Part shown: positions 10,356 through 19,469 of the stretch, one piece after another
How positions within the stretch are numbered: the stretch's first letter is position 1
Layout of the letters: every line of letters starts with the position of its first letter
Virus record (IMG/VR): IMGVR_UViG_3300013004_000041
Span: 17,061-81,060 of that record
Origin: a virus
DNA: 64,000 nt
Reading direction: 5' to 3' (one strand)
The notes under the pieces: model-generated
What the model saw: only the letters and a program-made list of their open reading frames with translations
Told to the model about the DNA's origin: nothing
The model's database searches: none
Made by a program: the position numbers and the translations under genes

Positions 10356-13300
10356 AACTCTCCATTAACTTTAATGCTGTTGCTGGAGGCATTTGCCCAG
10401 CAGCAACAATTGTATTTATCTTAACTTCTAACTCTTTACTCTTTAAATCTGCTGTACCCTCTAGGAATGGATCTAGGAATGCCTCTTGTGAAGTCCCCTT
10501 ATATTTTGTCCTTACTTGAGACTTTAAAGAATCAAAGAATGCATCTTCTGTTAAATTACTTCCTTGTGCTTGCTTAAATAAATCCATTTGATCTTTTAAT
10601 AATTTTTCATTATTTGCAACAAGAACTCTTTGACCATCTGCTCTTTTTGTTTCAAGATCAAGTATTTTTGTTTCTAGTTCTACTTGCTTTGATTTATCAG
10701 TTGTTGCTTCCTTTTGCTTCTTTAATGATTCAATTTGCTTATCGTAATACAAATTAAATGAATCTAGTTGTGCTTGATTTAACTCAAGATTTTGAACAGA
10801 CATAGCGGCACCTGCTGCTATAAGTTTTTTATCTCCTACAAAAGAATCTCCCTTAATAAAGGCATTCTTAACAATATCTTGAAATAGTCCTCTTCCTTCT
10901 TCAACAATCTTTAACCTTGTTTCAAGAGGATTGTTTATTAAATCTTCTCCATTTGGACCAACAAGATTTACAATCTTTCCGTTAATGTCCATCGCAAGAG
11001 TCATGTCTTCCATATTAATTCCAATTGCTCTTGCAATACTCTTTGCTTGCTCTACTGTTAATATTCCATCAGAAATATAAGCAGATAATTCTAACGCTAA
11101 TTTCTTTACAGCAGCGTCTCCTGCAGTTGCAAAATCTTTAGTAAAGGAGTCAAGCATTCCCTTGCCAACTTCGCTTTCTAAGAATGTAGTTCCAAACTGC
11201 TGCTTTCCTCTTTCAAATCCAGTTGTATATTTATCAGAAAAGGCATTTGATCTTCTTCTTCCCATGATTTCTGAAGCGCCAACTTTATTTGTTATGGCTC
11301 CAATCTTTGCCATTTTTTCTGTTGTTGCTGTCACGGAATCTACATATGAAGATTGAGATTCAGCAGCCTTTTTTGCTGCTCTATCAAGTAAGTACATTCC
11401 TCCAACAACAGCAGTTATTCCTGTTGCAGCCCAACCTGCAGGACCCATACCAGCAAGCATAGGGGCCATTCCAGCGACTGCAGAGGCTCCCATAAGGCCC
11501 ATTCCCATGCCTTGGTTGCCTGCCATCATGGCAGCCATACCAGCCGTTCCTAGAGCCATTGAAGCCCCTCCAGACCACCTTCCAACCTTTTCTTGACGTG
11601 CTATTTTTGTTTCATTTCTTAATTTTTTCTTTGCTTCTTTTGCTTCTTGTTTAGCAAGTCTTTCATTTATTCTGTCTCGTTCAATTTTTGATTGCCTTCT
11701 TTGTTCGGCCTTTTCTGCATCTTTAATTGATTTTCTATGAATATTTTCTTCTTCCTTTTGTCTTGCTAATTCTCTCTTTGCTGCTTTTTCAGCAGCCTCA
11801 GCCTCTCTTCTTTTTGCATCTATCTCTCGCTTTTGAATCTTTCTTAATGTCTTGTCAATTTCTTCTTGAGAAAATCCTTTACGACGCATTTCAACTGCTG
11901 CTTCTCCCATTTTTTTGGTAGGGTTTACAATTCTTGCTCGTGGATCTCCTTGGTCTCTACCACCCATAACCAGAGTACGACCAGCGGCTCTAGCCTGTTG
12001 TGCGGTTACAACTCTTTGTGTTGGAGTTTCCGTTGCTACTCTTCGGTCTGTTGCTTTACCAGTATCTGCAACAGCGCCCTTAGGCTTTGCTCCTGTATTT
12101 GCTGAAGTCAGTTTTGTAATTTGTCCAGTTTCAGTATCGAGCATATATTCTTTATTAGGATTTACCAAAACATTTTGAGTTCCTGTTTTACCAGTTCCTA
12201 AATCAAATTGCGGTCTCCATTGTTTGTAATATCCAGTTCCTAGTCTATCGTCAATTAATTGCGCTACCGCTCTAGACTGTCTAACTTCTCCAAGATTTGG
12301 AAATCCTGTTGGTTTTTTGCTTTGAGAATTTAAGAAATCTTCAGAAATAATATCTAACTGTGCTGCTGCACGAACTAGTTTAACTTGAGCCTCAGTTGTT
12401 GGATGACCTTGGCTAGACATAAAGTTTGCTGCAGATCTAAATTCTTTAATTTGATCTGGAGTTAATCTTAATGGATTATTATTTTTTGCATTCCAGTCAA
12501 GTATGCTTGCAGATCTTTTGCCAGTATTCATGTAGTTATTTAATAGTCTTACGTCAAATAATGCAGTTCCTTTAAGCCATTTTTCAGCGCCTCTTCCAGA
12601 CTCTCCAGTCTTTGCAATGTGAGACAATTCTGGCCTTAAGGCTTGTGCAATTTGCTTGTCTGTATATCCTAACCCCTTCATTGATTCTTTTAAAGAACCA
12701 AGTGGATCATTTTTTCCAGACATTGCATTTGCTGCTTTAAATTCTTTTTCTTGTAAATCTAAAGTCTTGTATAGTAATGATCCCTTAGGTATTGCATTTC
12801 TCCATCCACCACTTGCTTTTCCTGTTGGACTCATATCAAAGCGTAATTTAGAAACATTCATCTTTTTAGGGTTGGTAAATTCTCCACCCTTAGTTACTGC
12901 TCCTAATCTATAAAGAACATTCTTCCTTACTTCATCGTATGTTTTACCAGCACTCGTTACATTGGCACCAGCGTCAATAGATTTTTTATCATAATATAAT
13001 CCATCTTTATAAACTAATTCATCATTTACATATTTAAATAAATCATGCTGTGATATATTTGATGGAGTTATTCCCTTTTTATTTAATAAGCCAGTCACAA
13101 TATCATATTGCTTAGGGTTTGAGTTTTTTAAACCTTCTATTTCTGTAACTGCGTCTTTGCCTAATCTTTGTACAAGAGCGTCTATTTGATTTTTTGATTG
13201 TGGGGCAGATTTTAATTCATCAAAAGTTCCCAAGCCAAATTTCTTTAATTGTTTTTCTACAGCAGAAGCATTAGCGTCATCATTAACACCTTTTATTAAC

Positions 13301-16300
13301 TTTGATACTCCTTCTCCAGCCCTGGCATGAATTGCTTGGAACTTAGACCAATCTACCTTTTTACCGTCTTCAAGTCTTTTAATCATATTCTGATATACGA
13401 CTTGCTCTGCAGGATTTAAGTCAAAGCCAGCAATTGTGCTCTTTAGTTTAGGTAATACTTTATCTATTTCTTTTATAATAGCATCATGGTATTGCTTTGG
13501 TGTCATGTTTGCTGCAACGCCAGACGTCTCTTGTGCAAAGAATTTCTTAGCACCACCTTTAACGCCTAATAAATTAATCATCGCTTGCTCTTCCATTGAA
13601 GGAAGTGCTTTTGCAAAATCTCTAAACCCAGATGCCTTAGTAAATACACCAGCGTTACCTACGTCTGCTAAAACATTGCCAGAAAGATTAGCCTGTTGTA
13701 AATCTTTATCTGCTCTTAATAATGATGCAACAAGTTGAGATATTGTTTCCTTTTTAGTAAACTTTCCAGGCGTTGTTGCAAACCTTGGATCATATGGAGA
13801 CTCTAAAACAATAAACTTTCTTTTACCTGATGGATCTGTTGGATCAATCATAGTTTTAATATTTTGTTTTGGAGCAACTAGTCCGTGGACATCTCTTGCT
13901 ATCTCAGTAGCACGAACCTCTGCAAGCGCAGTCTTTTCATCTATTGTAGGTTTTACTACTACGAGTTCTCCATTAGGCTTTCTATAAATACCGCCAACTC
14001 CACGCACAGGAAAACTTCTACCAGAGAACGGTTGAATTAATGTTCCAAAGTCTGTTGGATCTACTCCAGCATATCTTCCAGAAGATACATCCTTTGCAAT
14101 TTTATCAACAACTTCTCTTGATTGAGAAACTTCTTTAATTCCCTTAGGCATTCCAACATGCACTGCGCCAGACTGAGTTTTTGGATGTGGTACGCTACTG
14201 CCCCATGGAAGTCTTCCAGCCATGAATCCTGGAACCTTGTCATGAAAAATTGCTGTAATTAATCCACGATACTTTTCTGATGTTTTTGCAGGAATAATAG
14301 ATTCACCAGGAGAGACAAGTGCAGGAATGATGTCTCCAGCACCCTTTGGTCCTGGAACACTAATAATTCCATCTTCATACCCCTTTGGTCCCTTAGGTAG
14401 TTTTGCAACTGCTCTTTTTGCTCCGCCAAGTCCTCCAGCAAATAATCCTGGATTTTGTGCAGCCATAGTATTCATTTGTGAAGTTAGAGATCCGTAGGCT
14501 GCCGCTAATTGCATTGCTGCAGTTTTCTCGACATTGAATACTTCAACTAATCTAGTATGAGTGTTATGTAATGCCTGACCTGCTGCCTGCTGCTCAATTT
14601 GTTCTTGAGTAACATAATTAAATCCTGCTCCAAGTACACTTGTCTGACCATTTAATTTTGCTATTCCACCACGAATTGTTGCAAATAGTTTAATGAGGTT
14701 AGCAAGTCCGTTTGCAAGCAAACCAAAGGTCATCAAAGCAATTGGACCAAGCCCTGCTATAACTCCTACTATTACCGCTATAACCTTCTTTGTATTATCG
14801 CTAAGTCCATTAAACTTTTCAAATAAACTTCCAAAGAATTTTACTATTGGAGTCATTGCTTCTAGGAATGCTTTTCCTAATGGCATAATATCTTGCTTAA
14901 ATTGTTCAACAGCAGCCTGAAACTTTGTCCCTACCGCATCTTCTACCTTCTTCATTTCTCGTTCAGATAGAATTGCTAATTCTTCAACAGATGCACCAGC
15001 CAAATCAAATGCTCTTGCTGCCTGAGTTCCATCTTTGCTAACATTTTGAAATAGTGTTGATAAACGTGCAAACTGGAATTTACCGAATAACTGCTCGATA
15101 GCACGTGCACGATTTAATGGATCTAGTGTATCTAATGCTCTTGCAAAGCCAACAACTGTTGCTTTAATATCTCCCTTGTTGCCTTCTACAATTCCCTTAA
15201 TATTAATTCCCATTTCAGCAAGCATCTTTGATGCTTTTTCTGTTGGGTTAATTAAGGAAGCAAGACCAGACTTTAATGCGTTAGCACCTTCTGATGCATT
15301 AATTCCGCCTTCTTTCATAGCAGTTAGGAAGAATGCAAGATCTTCAACATTACCGCCTAATTGCTTTACTACTGGTGCCGCTTTTGGAATAGCAATTGTT
15401 AAGTCTTCAATAGATAGAACTGTTTGGTTTTCTACTGCGTTTAAGAAATTAATCTTACTTGCAAGTTCTTCTGTAGATAACCCAAATGCATTCTGAAGTG
15501 AAATGGTTGTCTCTAGTGCCTGCTGCTGTTCTACTTGTCCTAATACAGAAAGTTTTGTAGCAGTTTTAATCTGCTCCTCTAAAGCCTTGCCTTGGAAACC
15601 TGCTGCTGCAGCAGTTGCTGCCATTTCTACAGTATCTTTAACTGCAACGCCATACTTAGTAAACTCTTCAGCAAGTTTTCTTATATTGGCTACTGCAGCC
15701 TCTGTCTCTGCCTCATTTGTAAACGCATCTCCATAAACACGTCTAAATTTTAATGTAGCCTGTTCTAATTCTCTGAATGCTTTAGACGCATAACCACCAA
15801 GCATCATTAATGGGATTGTCATACCGACCATTAACTGACGACCAGCCCACTGCATATTCTTACCAAAGTTTAGTAGTTGAGTTGATCCTTGTTTTAATAG
15901 TTGATTTAATAATTGCTGTCTTTGTGCTGCATATTGAATTCGAGTTCCAAGTTCTGTAAATCTACCATTTGCCATAACTAATGTTTTTGGCATAATCTTC
16001 ATAGCATCAATAAACCCACCCTGGGCTTTTGACAATTGAATGTATTGGGATTGAAGAGCCTTTACTCTATCTCTACGTGCACGGTTTATTATTTCTCGCT
16101 CTTGAGCAAATGCTTTGCCCATAACTTTTGTATTGGCTGTAGCAGCAGCCATGCTATATCTGTAGTATTCACGAAGAGATAATTTATTTTTTTCTAAGGC
16201 ACTTGTAAATGCCATAGTACTTGATGCAACTTTTACTTGACTTGCAGAAAACTTTCCAGTTGCGCCAACTGCTTGAATAAGTTGAGCGTTTAAACCTTTT

Positions 16301-16437
16301 TGTGCATTTGCTGCAGCCAGGTTTCCCTCAGCAAGTGATTGATGGAAAGTGCTGAGGGCTGCCTGTAATCTGCGTAATTGTGCTAAGGCATCGGCAGTAT
16401 TAAAATTAATATTTATATTAGAGTTTACATCTGCCAA
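10333..16437 (-). CDS. Tape measure protein, N-terminal part
   Basis: 2034 aa. It sits directly after the tail assembly chaperones. The N-terminal 200 residues are helical and Gln/Ala-rich. Residues about 215-480 match the TP901-type tape measure core (repeated 'LSTEELASKINFLNAV' and 'GINASEGANALKSGLASLI'-like helices). A 'GAGDIIPALVSPGESIIP' motif at about 700 duplicates the signature seen at the far C-terminus. Residues about 805-1010 carry kinase-like motifs (see findings). A highly charged coiled coil (about 1520-1620) precedes hydrophobic Gly/Ala/Met-rich helices (about 1626-1685). The start is TTG at 16437 with GAGGTG 9 nt upstream; the nearby ATG at 16448 is out of frame and soon stops, and an in-frame TGA lies two codons before the TTG. 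Confidence 0.9.
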   Translation of the reverse strand: MADVNSNININFNTADALAQLRRLQAALSTFHQSLAEGNLAAANAQKGLNAQLIQAVGATGKFSASQVKVASSTMAFTSALEKNKLSLREYYRYSMAAATANTKVMGKAFAQEREIINRARRDRVKALQSQYIQLSKAQGGFIDAMKIMPKTLVMANGRFTELGTRIQYAAQRQQLLNQLLKQGSTQLLNFGKNMQWAGRQLMVGMTIPLMMLGGYASKAFRELEQATLKFRRVYGDAFTNEAETEAAVANIRKLAEEFTKYGVAVKDTVEMAATAAAAGFQGKALEEQIKTATKLSVLGQVEQQQALETTISLQNAFGLSTEELASKINFLNAVENQTVLSIEDLTIAIPKAAPVVKQLGGNVEDLAFFLTAMKEGGINASEGANALKSGLASLINPTEKASKMLAEMGINIKGIVEGNKGDIKATVVGFARALDTLDPLNRARAIEQLFGKFQFARLSTLFQNVSKDGTQAARAFDLAGASVEELAILSEREMKKVEDAVGTKFQAAVEQFKQDIMPLGKAFLEAMTPIVKFFGSLFEKFNGLSDNTKKVIAVIVGVIAGLGPIALMTFGLLANGLANLIKLFATIRGGIAKLNGQTSVLGAGFNYVTQEQIEQQAAGQALHNTHTRLVEVFNVEKTAAMQLAAAYGSLTSQMNTMAAQNPGLFAGGLGGAKRAVAKLPKGPKGYEDGIISVPGPKGAGDIIPALVSPGESIIPAKTSEKYRGLITAIFHDKVPGFMAGRLPWGSSVPHPKTQSGAVHVGMPKGIKEVSQSREVVDKIAKDVSSGRYAGVDPTDFGTLIQPFSGRSFPVRGVGGIYRKPNGELVVVKPTIDEKTALAEVRATEIARDVHGLVAPKQNIKTMIDPTDPSGKRKFIVLESPYDPRFATTPGKFTKKETISQLVASLLRADKDLQQANLSGNVLADVGNAGVFTKASGFRDFAKALPSMEEQAMINLLGVKGGAKKFFAQETSGVAANMTPKQYHDAIIKEIDKVLPKLKSTIAGFDLNPAEQVVYQNMIKRLEDGKKVDWSKFQAIHARAGEGVSKLIKGVNDDANASAVEKQLKKFGLGTFDELKSAPQSKNQIDALVQRLGKDAVTEIEGLKNSNPKQYDIVTGLLNKKGITPSNISQHDLFKYVNDELVYKDGLYYDKKSIDAGANVTSAGKTYDEVRKNVLYRLGAVTKGGEFTNPKKMNVSKLRFDMSPTGKASGGWRNAIPKGSLLYKTLDLQEKEFKAANAMSGKNDPLGSLKESMKGLGYTDKQIAQALRPELSHIAKTGESGRGAEKWLKGTALFDVRLLNNYMNTGKRSASILDWNAKNNNPLRLTPDQIKEFRSAANFMSSQGHPTTEAQVKLVRAAAQLDIISEDFLNSQSKKPTGFPNLGEVRQSRAVAQLIDDRLGTGYYKQWRPQFDLGTGKTGTQNVLVNPNKEYMLDTETGQITKLTSANTGAKPKGAVADTGKATDRRVATETPTQRVVTAQQARAAGRTLVMGGRDQGDPRARIVNPTKKMGEAAVEMRRKGFSQEEIDKTLRKIQKREIDAKRREAEAAEKAAKRELARQKEEENIHRKSIKDAEKAEQRRQSKIERDRINERLAKQEAKEAKKKLRNETKIARQEKVGRWSGGASMALGTAGMAAMMAGNQGMGMGLMGASAVAGMAPMLAGMGPAGWAATGITAVVGGMYLLDRAAKKAAESQSSYVDSVTATTEKMAKIGAITNKVGASEIMGRRRSNAFSDKYTTGFERGKQQFGTTFLESEVGKGMLDSFTKDFATAGDAAVKKLALELSAYISDGILTVEQAKSIARAIGINMEDMTLAMDINGKIVNLVGPNGEDLINNPLETRLKIVEEGRGLFQDIVKNAFIKGDSFVGDKKLIAAGAAMSVQNLELNQAQLDSFNLYYDKQIESLKKQKEATTDKSKQVELETKILDLETKRADGQRVLVANNEKLLKDQMDLFKQAQGSNLTEDAFFDSLKSQVRTKYKGTSQEAFLDPFLEGTADLKSKELEVKINTIVAAGQMPPATALKLMESFAGRRNI

Positions 16438-16462
16438 TTCTCATAACACCTCTTTTTATTTT

Positions 16463-16789
16463 TTACTTTCCTAGCGAACTAAGAACCGCTCCTGCATCTG
16501 AATTTGGAATACCAGACGCTGCATCCACAATTTCATATACTGTTGGTAGATCAAGAAGTTCTTCTAATTGCTCCTTGCTATCTGCCAACTCTGGCTTGTA
16601 CTGCTTCATTGCAATCTGTACGCAATCAAGAAGAATGTCTACTGACTTATCATTGTCTTCTGTTACCGCTGCTAATTCAGCGAACTTTGCCATGAAAGGC
16701 TTTAGTAATGATAACTTTAATGCTCTAACTTCGATTTCTGTACCATCGATTAGTGTTATTGTCTTTTTGTTTGAAGGCTTTTCGGCCAT
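16463..16789 (-). CDS. Tail assembly chaperone, short (G-like) paralogue
   Basis: 108 aa, just before the tape measure, where siphophages encode the G/GT assembly chaperones that coat the tape measure during tail building. It aligns along its whole length with the first 105 residues of the next gene upstream (shared pattern: DG-E---LK---L--FM--F, then QY-P---QLE--ID/LPT-Y-I---SGI). It stops cleanly and has no downstream frame that could give a T extension. AAGGAGG lies 5 nt before the ATG, unlike the leaderless long paralogue. Confidence 0.75.
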   Translation of the reverse strand: MAEKPSNKKTITLIDGTEIEVRALKLSLLKPFMAKFAELAAVTEDNDKSVDILLDCVQIAMKQYKPELADSKEQLEELLDLPTVYEIVDAASGIPNSDAGAVLSSLGK

Positions 16790-16815
16790 TATTCCTCCTT
16801 AAGGTTAGTGAAATA

Positions 16816-16821
16816 ATTATA
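16816..16821 (-). promoter_or_regulatory. Possible -10 box for the short chaperone/tape measure
   Basis: TATAAT on the minus strand, 26 nt before the ATG at 16789, with a strong ribosome binding site between. It lies in the gap between the two chaperone genes. No convincing -35 was found. Confidence 0.4.
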
Positions 16822-16834
16822 CCACAGAGGAGTT

Positions 16835-17521
16835 TTATTTTTTGGTTAAATCCTCATATTCTAGACCCATACCAATACCAAATCCAGCCTTTTGTGCATT
16901 AACTCCTTGTAGGGCCAATACATCTTTTGCATTTGCTGCTTTACCCTGACTAAATACTCTAGCCTTCATTTCCTGCCAAGCATCTTGTTTGCCACTTGCC
17001 TTGTCTAAGTCTACTCCTTGCATTGCTGCCAAAAACTTTTTATTTTGATAATCTAGATCTCTTTTTATTTTTAATGTTGCTGTTAATTCAGGCATTGACA
17101 TGGATGACTCTAGTTCATCATAATCTTTCCATATACCAAGCAAAAAAACCTCAGACTCTAATTCTGCTAAATCTAAGTCGTCCCAGGTAGAACCTCCCTT
17201 TTCTGCTTGATCTTTCACAGGCTCTTCTGACTTATCATTTATTTTAATACCCGCCGAATATTCTAATATTTTATATATAGTTGGCATATCAATATTATCT
17301 TCTAATTGCTCTTGCGTCTTAATATCTGGACAATACTGTCTCATCATTATTGTTGTGCAGGCACATAATGCATCAATTGCATCTTCATCATTTTTTGCTT
17401 TTTTAACAGTTTCAAATTCCTGCATAAATAATTTAAGATATTTTATTTTTAATGGGGTAATATATAATTCTCTACCGTCCATTAAAGAAACAATAGTATT
17501 GGGATAAATTTGAGTTGGCAT
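16835..17521 (-). CDS. Tail assembly chaperone, long (GT-like) paralogue
   Basis: 228 aa. Residues 1-105 are paralogous to the 108-aa gene downstream (the G domain). Residues about 115-228 add an acidic linker and a helical region ('STWDDLDLAELESEVFLLGIW...LKIKRDLDYQNKKFLAAMQG') that fits a T-type extension contacting the tape measure. In lambda-like phages the GT form comes from a -1 frameshift; here the long form is a single in-frame gene and the short form a separate one. It has no ribosome binding site: TATAAT ends 6 nt before the ATG, so the mRNA is probably leaderless. Confidence 0.7.
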   Translation of the reverse strand: MPTQIYPNTIVSLMDGRELYITPLKIKYLKLFMQEFETVKKAKNDEDAIDALCACTTIMMRQYCPDIKTQEQLEDNIDMPTIYKILEYSAGIKINDKSEEPVKDQAEKGGSTWDDLDLAELESEVFLLGIWKDYDELESSMSMPELTATLKIKRDLDYQNKKFLAAMQGVDLDKASGKQDAWQEMKARVFSQGKAANAKDVLALQGVNAQKAGFGIGMGLEYEDLTKK

Positions 17522-17527
17522 AAATTA

Positions 17528-17533
17528 ATTATA
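17528..17533 (-). promoter_or_regulatory. -10 box of a leaderless promoter for the long chaperone
   Basis: TATAAT with 6 nt between its end and the ATG at 17521. It immediately follows the terminator at 17545-17567, so it restarts transcription after the major tail gene. Confidence 0.6.
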
Positions 17534-17544
17534 CCAAACAGAAA

Positions 17545-17567
17545 AGCCCAGCCTTTTGGGCTGGGCT
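17545..17567 (-). terminator. Intrinsic terminator after the major tail protein gene
   Basis: Perfect 9-bp G+C-rich stem AGCCCAGCC/GGCTGGGCT with a 5-nt loop, 20 bp past the tail gene stop. Read leftward it is followed by TTTTCTGTTT. Its position fits limiting read-through from the highly expressed tail tube gene into the chaperones. Confidence 0.85.
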
Positions 17568-17587
17568 AATCTTTTTATTTAATTGTA

Positions 17588-18205
17588 TTATAGAGAACGA
17601 TCTACGATTTTACCGTAAGATGCGTTATCATTTGGAAGCAGACGGAATGAGACTTCAAACATTGTTGCCTCATCACGCTTTGCACCAACAGTTACGCTCT
17701 CAATTGAGAGTGCACGATATGCAACATAGACTCTTTCAATAGAATCTGAGTCAGCACAATCGCCAGTTCCTGGACCAACTGCAACCAAACCACGCTCTAC
17801 TGGACATTCGCCAATATCGCCTGCTGAAAGATTGAGTGTTGGATTACCAGATACTGTAGTTAGATTATCATCCTTGCTTGCAAGTGCGAACAAGAGATTT
17901 TCCAATGTTGCCTCAGCAAATGTAGTATTTAGGTTAACCTGCATACCTTGCTTGAACAACTTGGCAACGTCGAGAACCTGGTCAACCTGTACTTCGCCGA
18001 AGTCTGGTTGGAACTGTAATTCAAGACCGTTCATTGTGTAACCTACGTTACGGAACCCTTCCTCTGTGGAAAGAGTTTCCTTGTAGGATGTACCTGCTGT
18101 GTATCCTGGAAGGACACCAGCCTCTGGTAGTGGACCGCCTTCATACGTAAAAAGTGCTGCTGCACCTACGATGATTTGTGTACTATCACCACGTGTATAT
18201 GCCAT
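17588..18205 (-). CDS. Major tail (tube) protein
   Basis: 205 aa, beta-rich, beginning MAYTRGDSTQIIVGAAALFTYEGG, a pattern typical of siphophage tail tube subunits, which polymerise around the tape measure. It lies between the tail completion gene and the assembly chaperones, the standard slot. GAGGTGA precedes the ATG by 4 nt. It is followed by the strongest terminator in the window, as expected for a very abundant virion protein. Codon choice is cleaner (more G+C) than in the fibre genes, like the major capsid gene, consistent with high expression. Confidence 0.8.
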   Translation of the reverse strand: MAYTRGDSTQIIVGAAALFTYEGGPLPEAGVLPGYTAGTSYKETLSTEEGFRNVGYTMNGLELQFQPDFGEVQVDQVLDVAKLFKQGMQVNLNTTFAEATLENLLFALASKDDNLTTVSGNPTLNLSAGDIGECPVERGLVAVGPGTGDCADSDSIERVYVAYRALSIESVTVGAKRDEATMFEVSFRLLPNDNASYGKIVDRSL

Positions 18206-18259
18206 TTATTTCACCTCTTTATTTTTCTAGAAATTAAAGGGGATGTTTCCTCATTGATT

Positions 18260-18265
18260 ATTATA
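18260..18265 (-). promoter_or_regulatory. Possible -10 box for the major tail protein
   Basis: TG immediately followed by TATAAT on the minus strand, 54 nt before the ATG at 18205, in the 68-bp gap behind the tail completion gene. It would give a leader containing the GAGGTGA ribosome binding site. The -35 region is weak. Confidence 0.4.
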
Positions 18266-18273
18266 CAGCCTGT

Positions 18274-18798
18274 TTATTGATTTATAATATCTGGCATTTG
18301 ATGATAATCATAGTCAATAATAATCTTATTACCAGCATAGGTTCGGGCTGTTCCGAAATCTACTATGTCCCGTGCCTCTTCTAACTGATATATTTTGAAG
18401 TCGTGGAAGTAGAATTTACAAGACATGTCATCAAAAGTCTTGCCTTTAGTCCAGGTGTTGAGTTCTTGGGCACTTTCATCTCCACGATCTAAAAGTCTAA
18501 GAACAGCCTCCTGTATCTTAACCATTTTCAAAGTAGGTTCACTTGCTGAAGCATAAAAATAATATAAGACCTGCTCACATTTTATATGAGGAAACGGTCC
18601 TCTACGCATTCTAAACATTCTGTCATAAACAGCCATAGCACCACCTTCTGGAAACTGTGTTTGTAAGGTTTCTAATGTTGATGGTCCAGTAGGGAAAAAT
18701 GGAATAAAGTCACCTTCTAAAACATCTTGTAGTTTTTCCTGAAGATATTTATTAATCCACAGCACTGGTGTATTTAATACTGATGTTGATTCTGTCAT
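18274..18798 (-). CDS. Tail terminator / completion protein
   Basis: 174 aa. In siphophages the gene directly before the tail tube encodes the tail terminator, a small alpha/beta ring protein that caps the tube and joins it to the head. This protein has the expected size and mixed alpha/beta pattern ('KCEQVLYYFYAS', 'MVKIQEAVLRLLDRGDESAQELN'). The start overlaps the preceding stop (TAATG at 18798). The role is assigned from order and size. Confidence 0.6.
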   Translation of the reverse strand: MTESTSVLNTPVLWINKYLQEKLQDVLEGDFIPFFPTGPSTLETLQTQFPEGGAMAVYDRMFRMRRGPFPHIKCEQVLYYFYASASEPTLKMVKIQEAVLRLLDRGDESAQELNTWTKGKTFDDMSCKFYFHDFKIYQLEEARDIVDFGTARTYAGNKIIIDYDYHQMPDIINQ

Positions 18799-19469
18799 TA
18801 TAATCCTACCCCCGCATTAGCAATCCATTGAAATCCTGTTCGAATTCCGACTGCTCTTCCACCACGCTTACCAGCATTTAGATTTTTGCTGTAGACCTTA
18901 GGATACTTTAAGTATTCCTGTAATCCACTTGCTTGTAAAAATGATTGTCTAAAGTATACACCAAAAAAGTTATTAAGTACATTTTCAAATTGACCCTGTG
19001 TTTGTCCTCCAGGATTTTCTACTCGTACCTCTCTTGATGTATAAACTTCTTGTCCATCTATTTCAAATCTTAATGCTTTTGCCTTAACTGGTTTTATTGT
19101 AACTCCAATGCCGTTTTCCATAATCGTTGCTTTATTATAAAACGGAACTGTTGATCCATCTTTAATCGAAGAAGATTGTCTTAGTGATGACTTAAACGTT
19201 AATCCTACATTGCTTACTGTATAACTAATATCAAATAGTCTAGCCCTTGGACTTCCTACTCTATTCCATTCATATATGTGATGTAACATTTCTGGAGATA
19301 CCCTTGCGTTTGCATCAACAAACTGAGATGCTAATTCTGATATCTTTGGTCCGAGAGACATGTATAGCGCTTTCTTTCCTCTATTTACACCTTCGATAAA
19401 ACCAAAAGAATAATCGACTATCTTATTCATTTCCATTTTAAACTTTTTAGAATCAACTCTAACTAACAT
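18798..19469 (-). CDS. HK97 gp10-like head-tail/tail component
   Basis: 223 aa, third of four connector genes between the capsid and tail tube. It begins with an amphipathic helix (FKMEMNKIVDYSFGFIEGVNRG) followed by beta strands and a basic C-terminus (KRGGRAVGIRTGFQWIANAG), similar in layout to HK97 gp10-type tail components. Coupled to its neighbours by TAATG overlaps on both sides. Identification is by synteny; no catalytic motif is present. Confidence 0.5.
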   Translation of the reverse strand: MLVRVDSKKFKMEMNKIVDYSFGFIEGVNRGKKALYMSLGPKISELASQFVDANARVSPEMLHHIYEWNRVGSPRARLFDISYTVSNVGLTFKSSLRQSSSIKDGSTVPFYNKATIMENGIGVTIKPVKAKALRFEIDGQEVYTSREVRVENPGGQTQGQFENVLNNFFGVYFRQSFLQASGLQEYLKYPKVYSKNLNAGKRGGRAVGIRTGFQWIANAGVGL

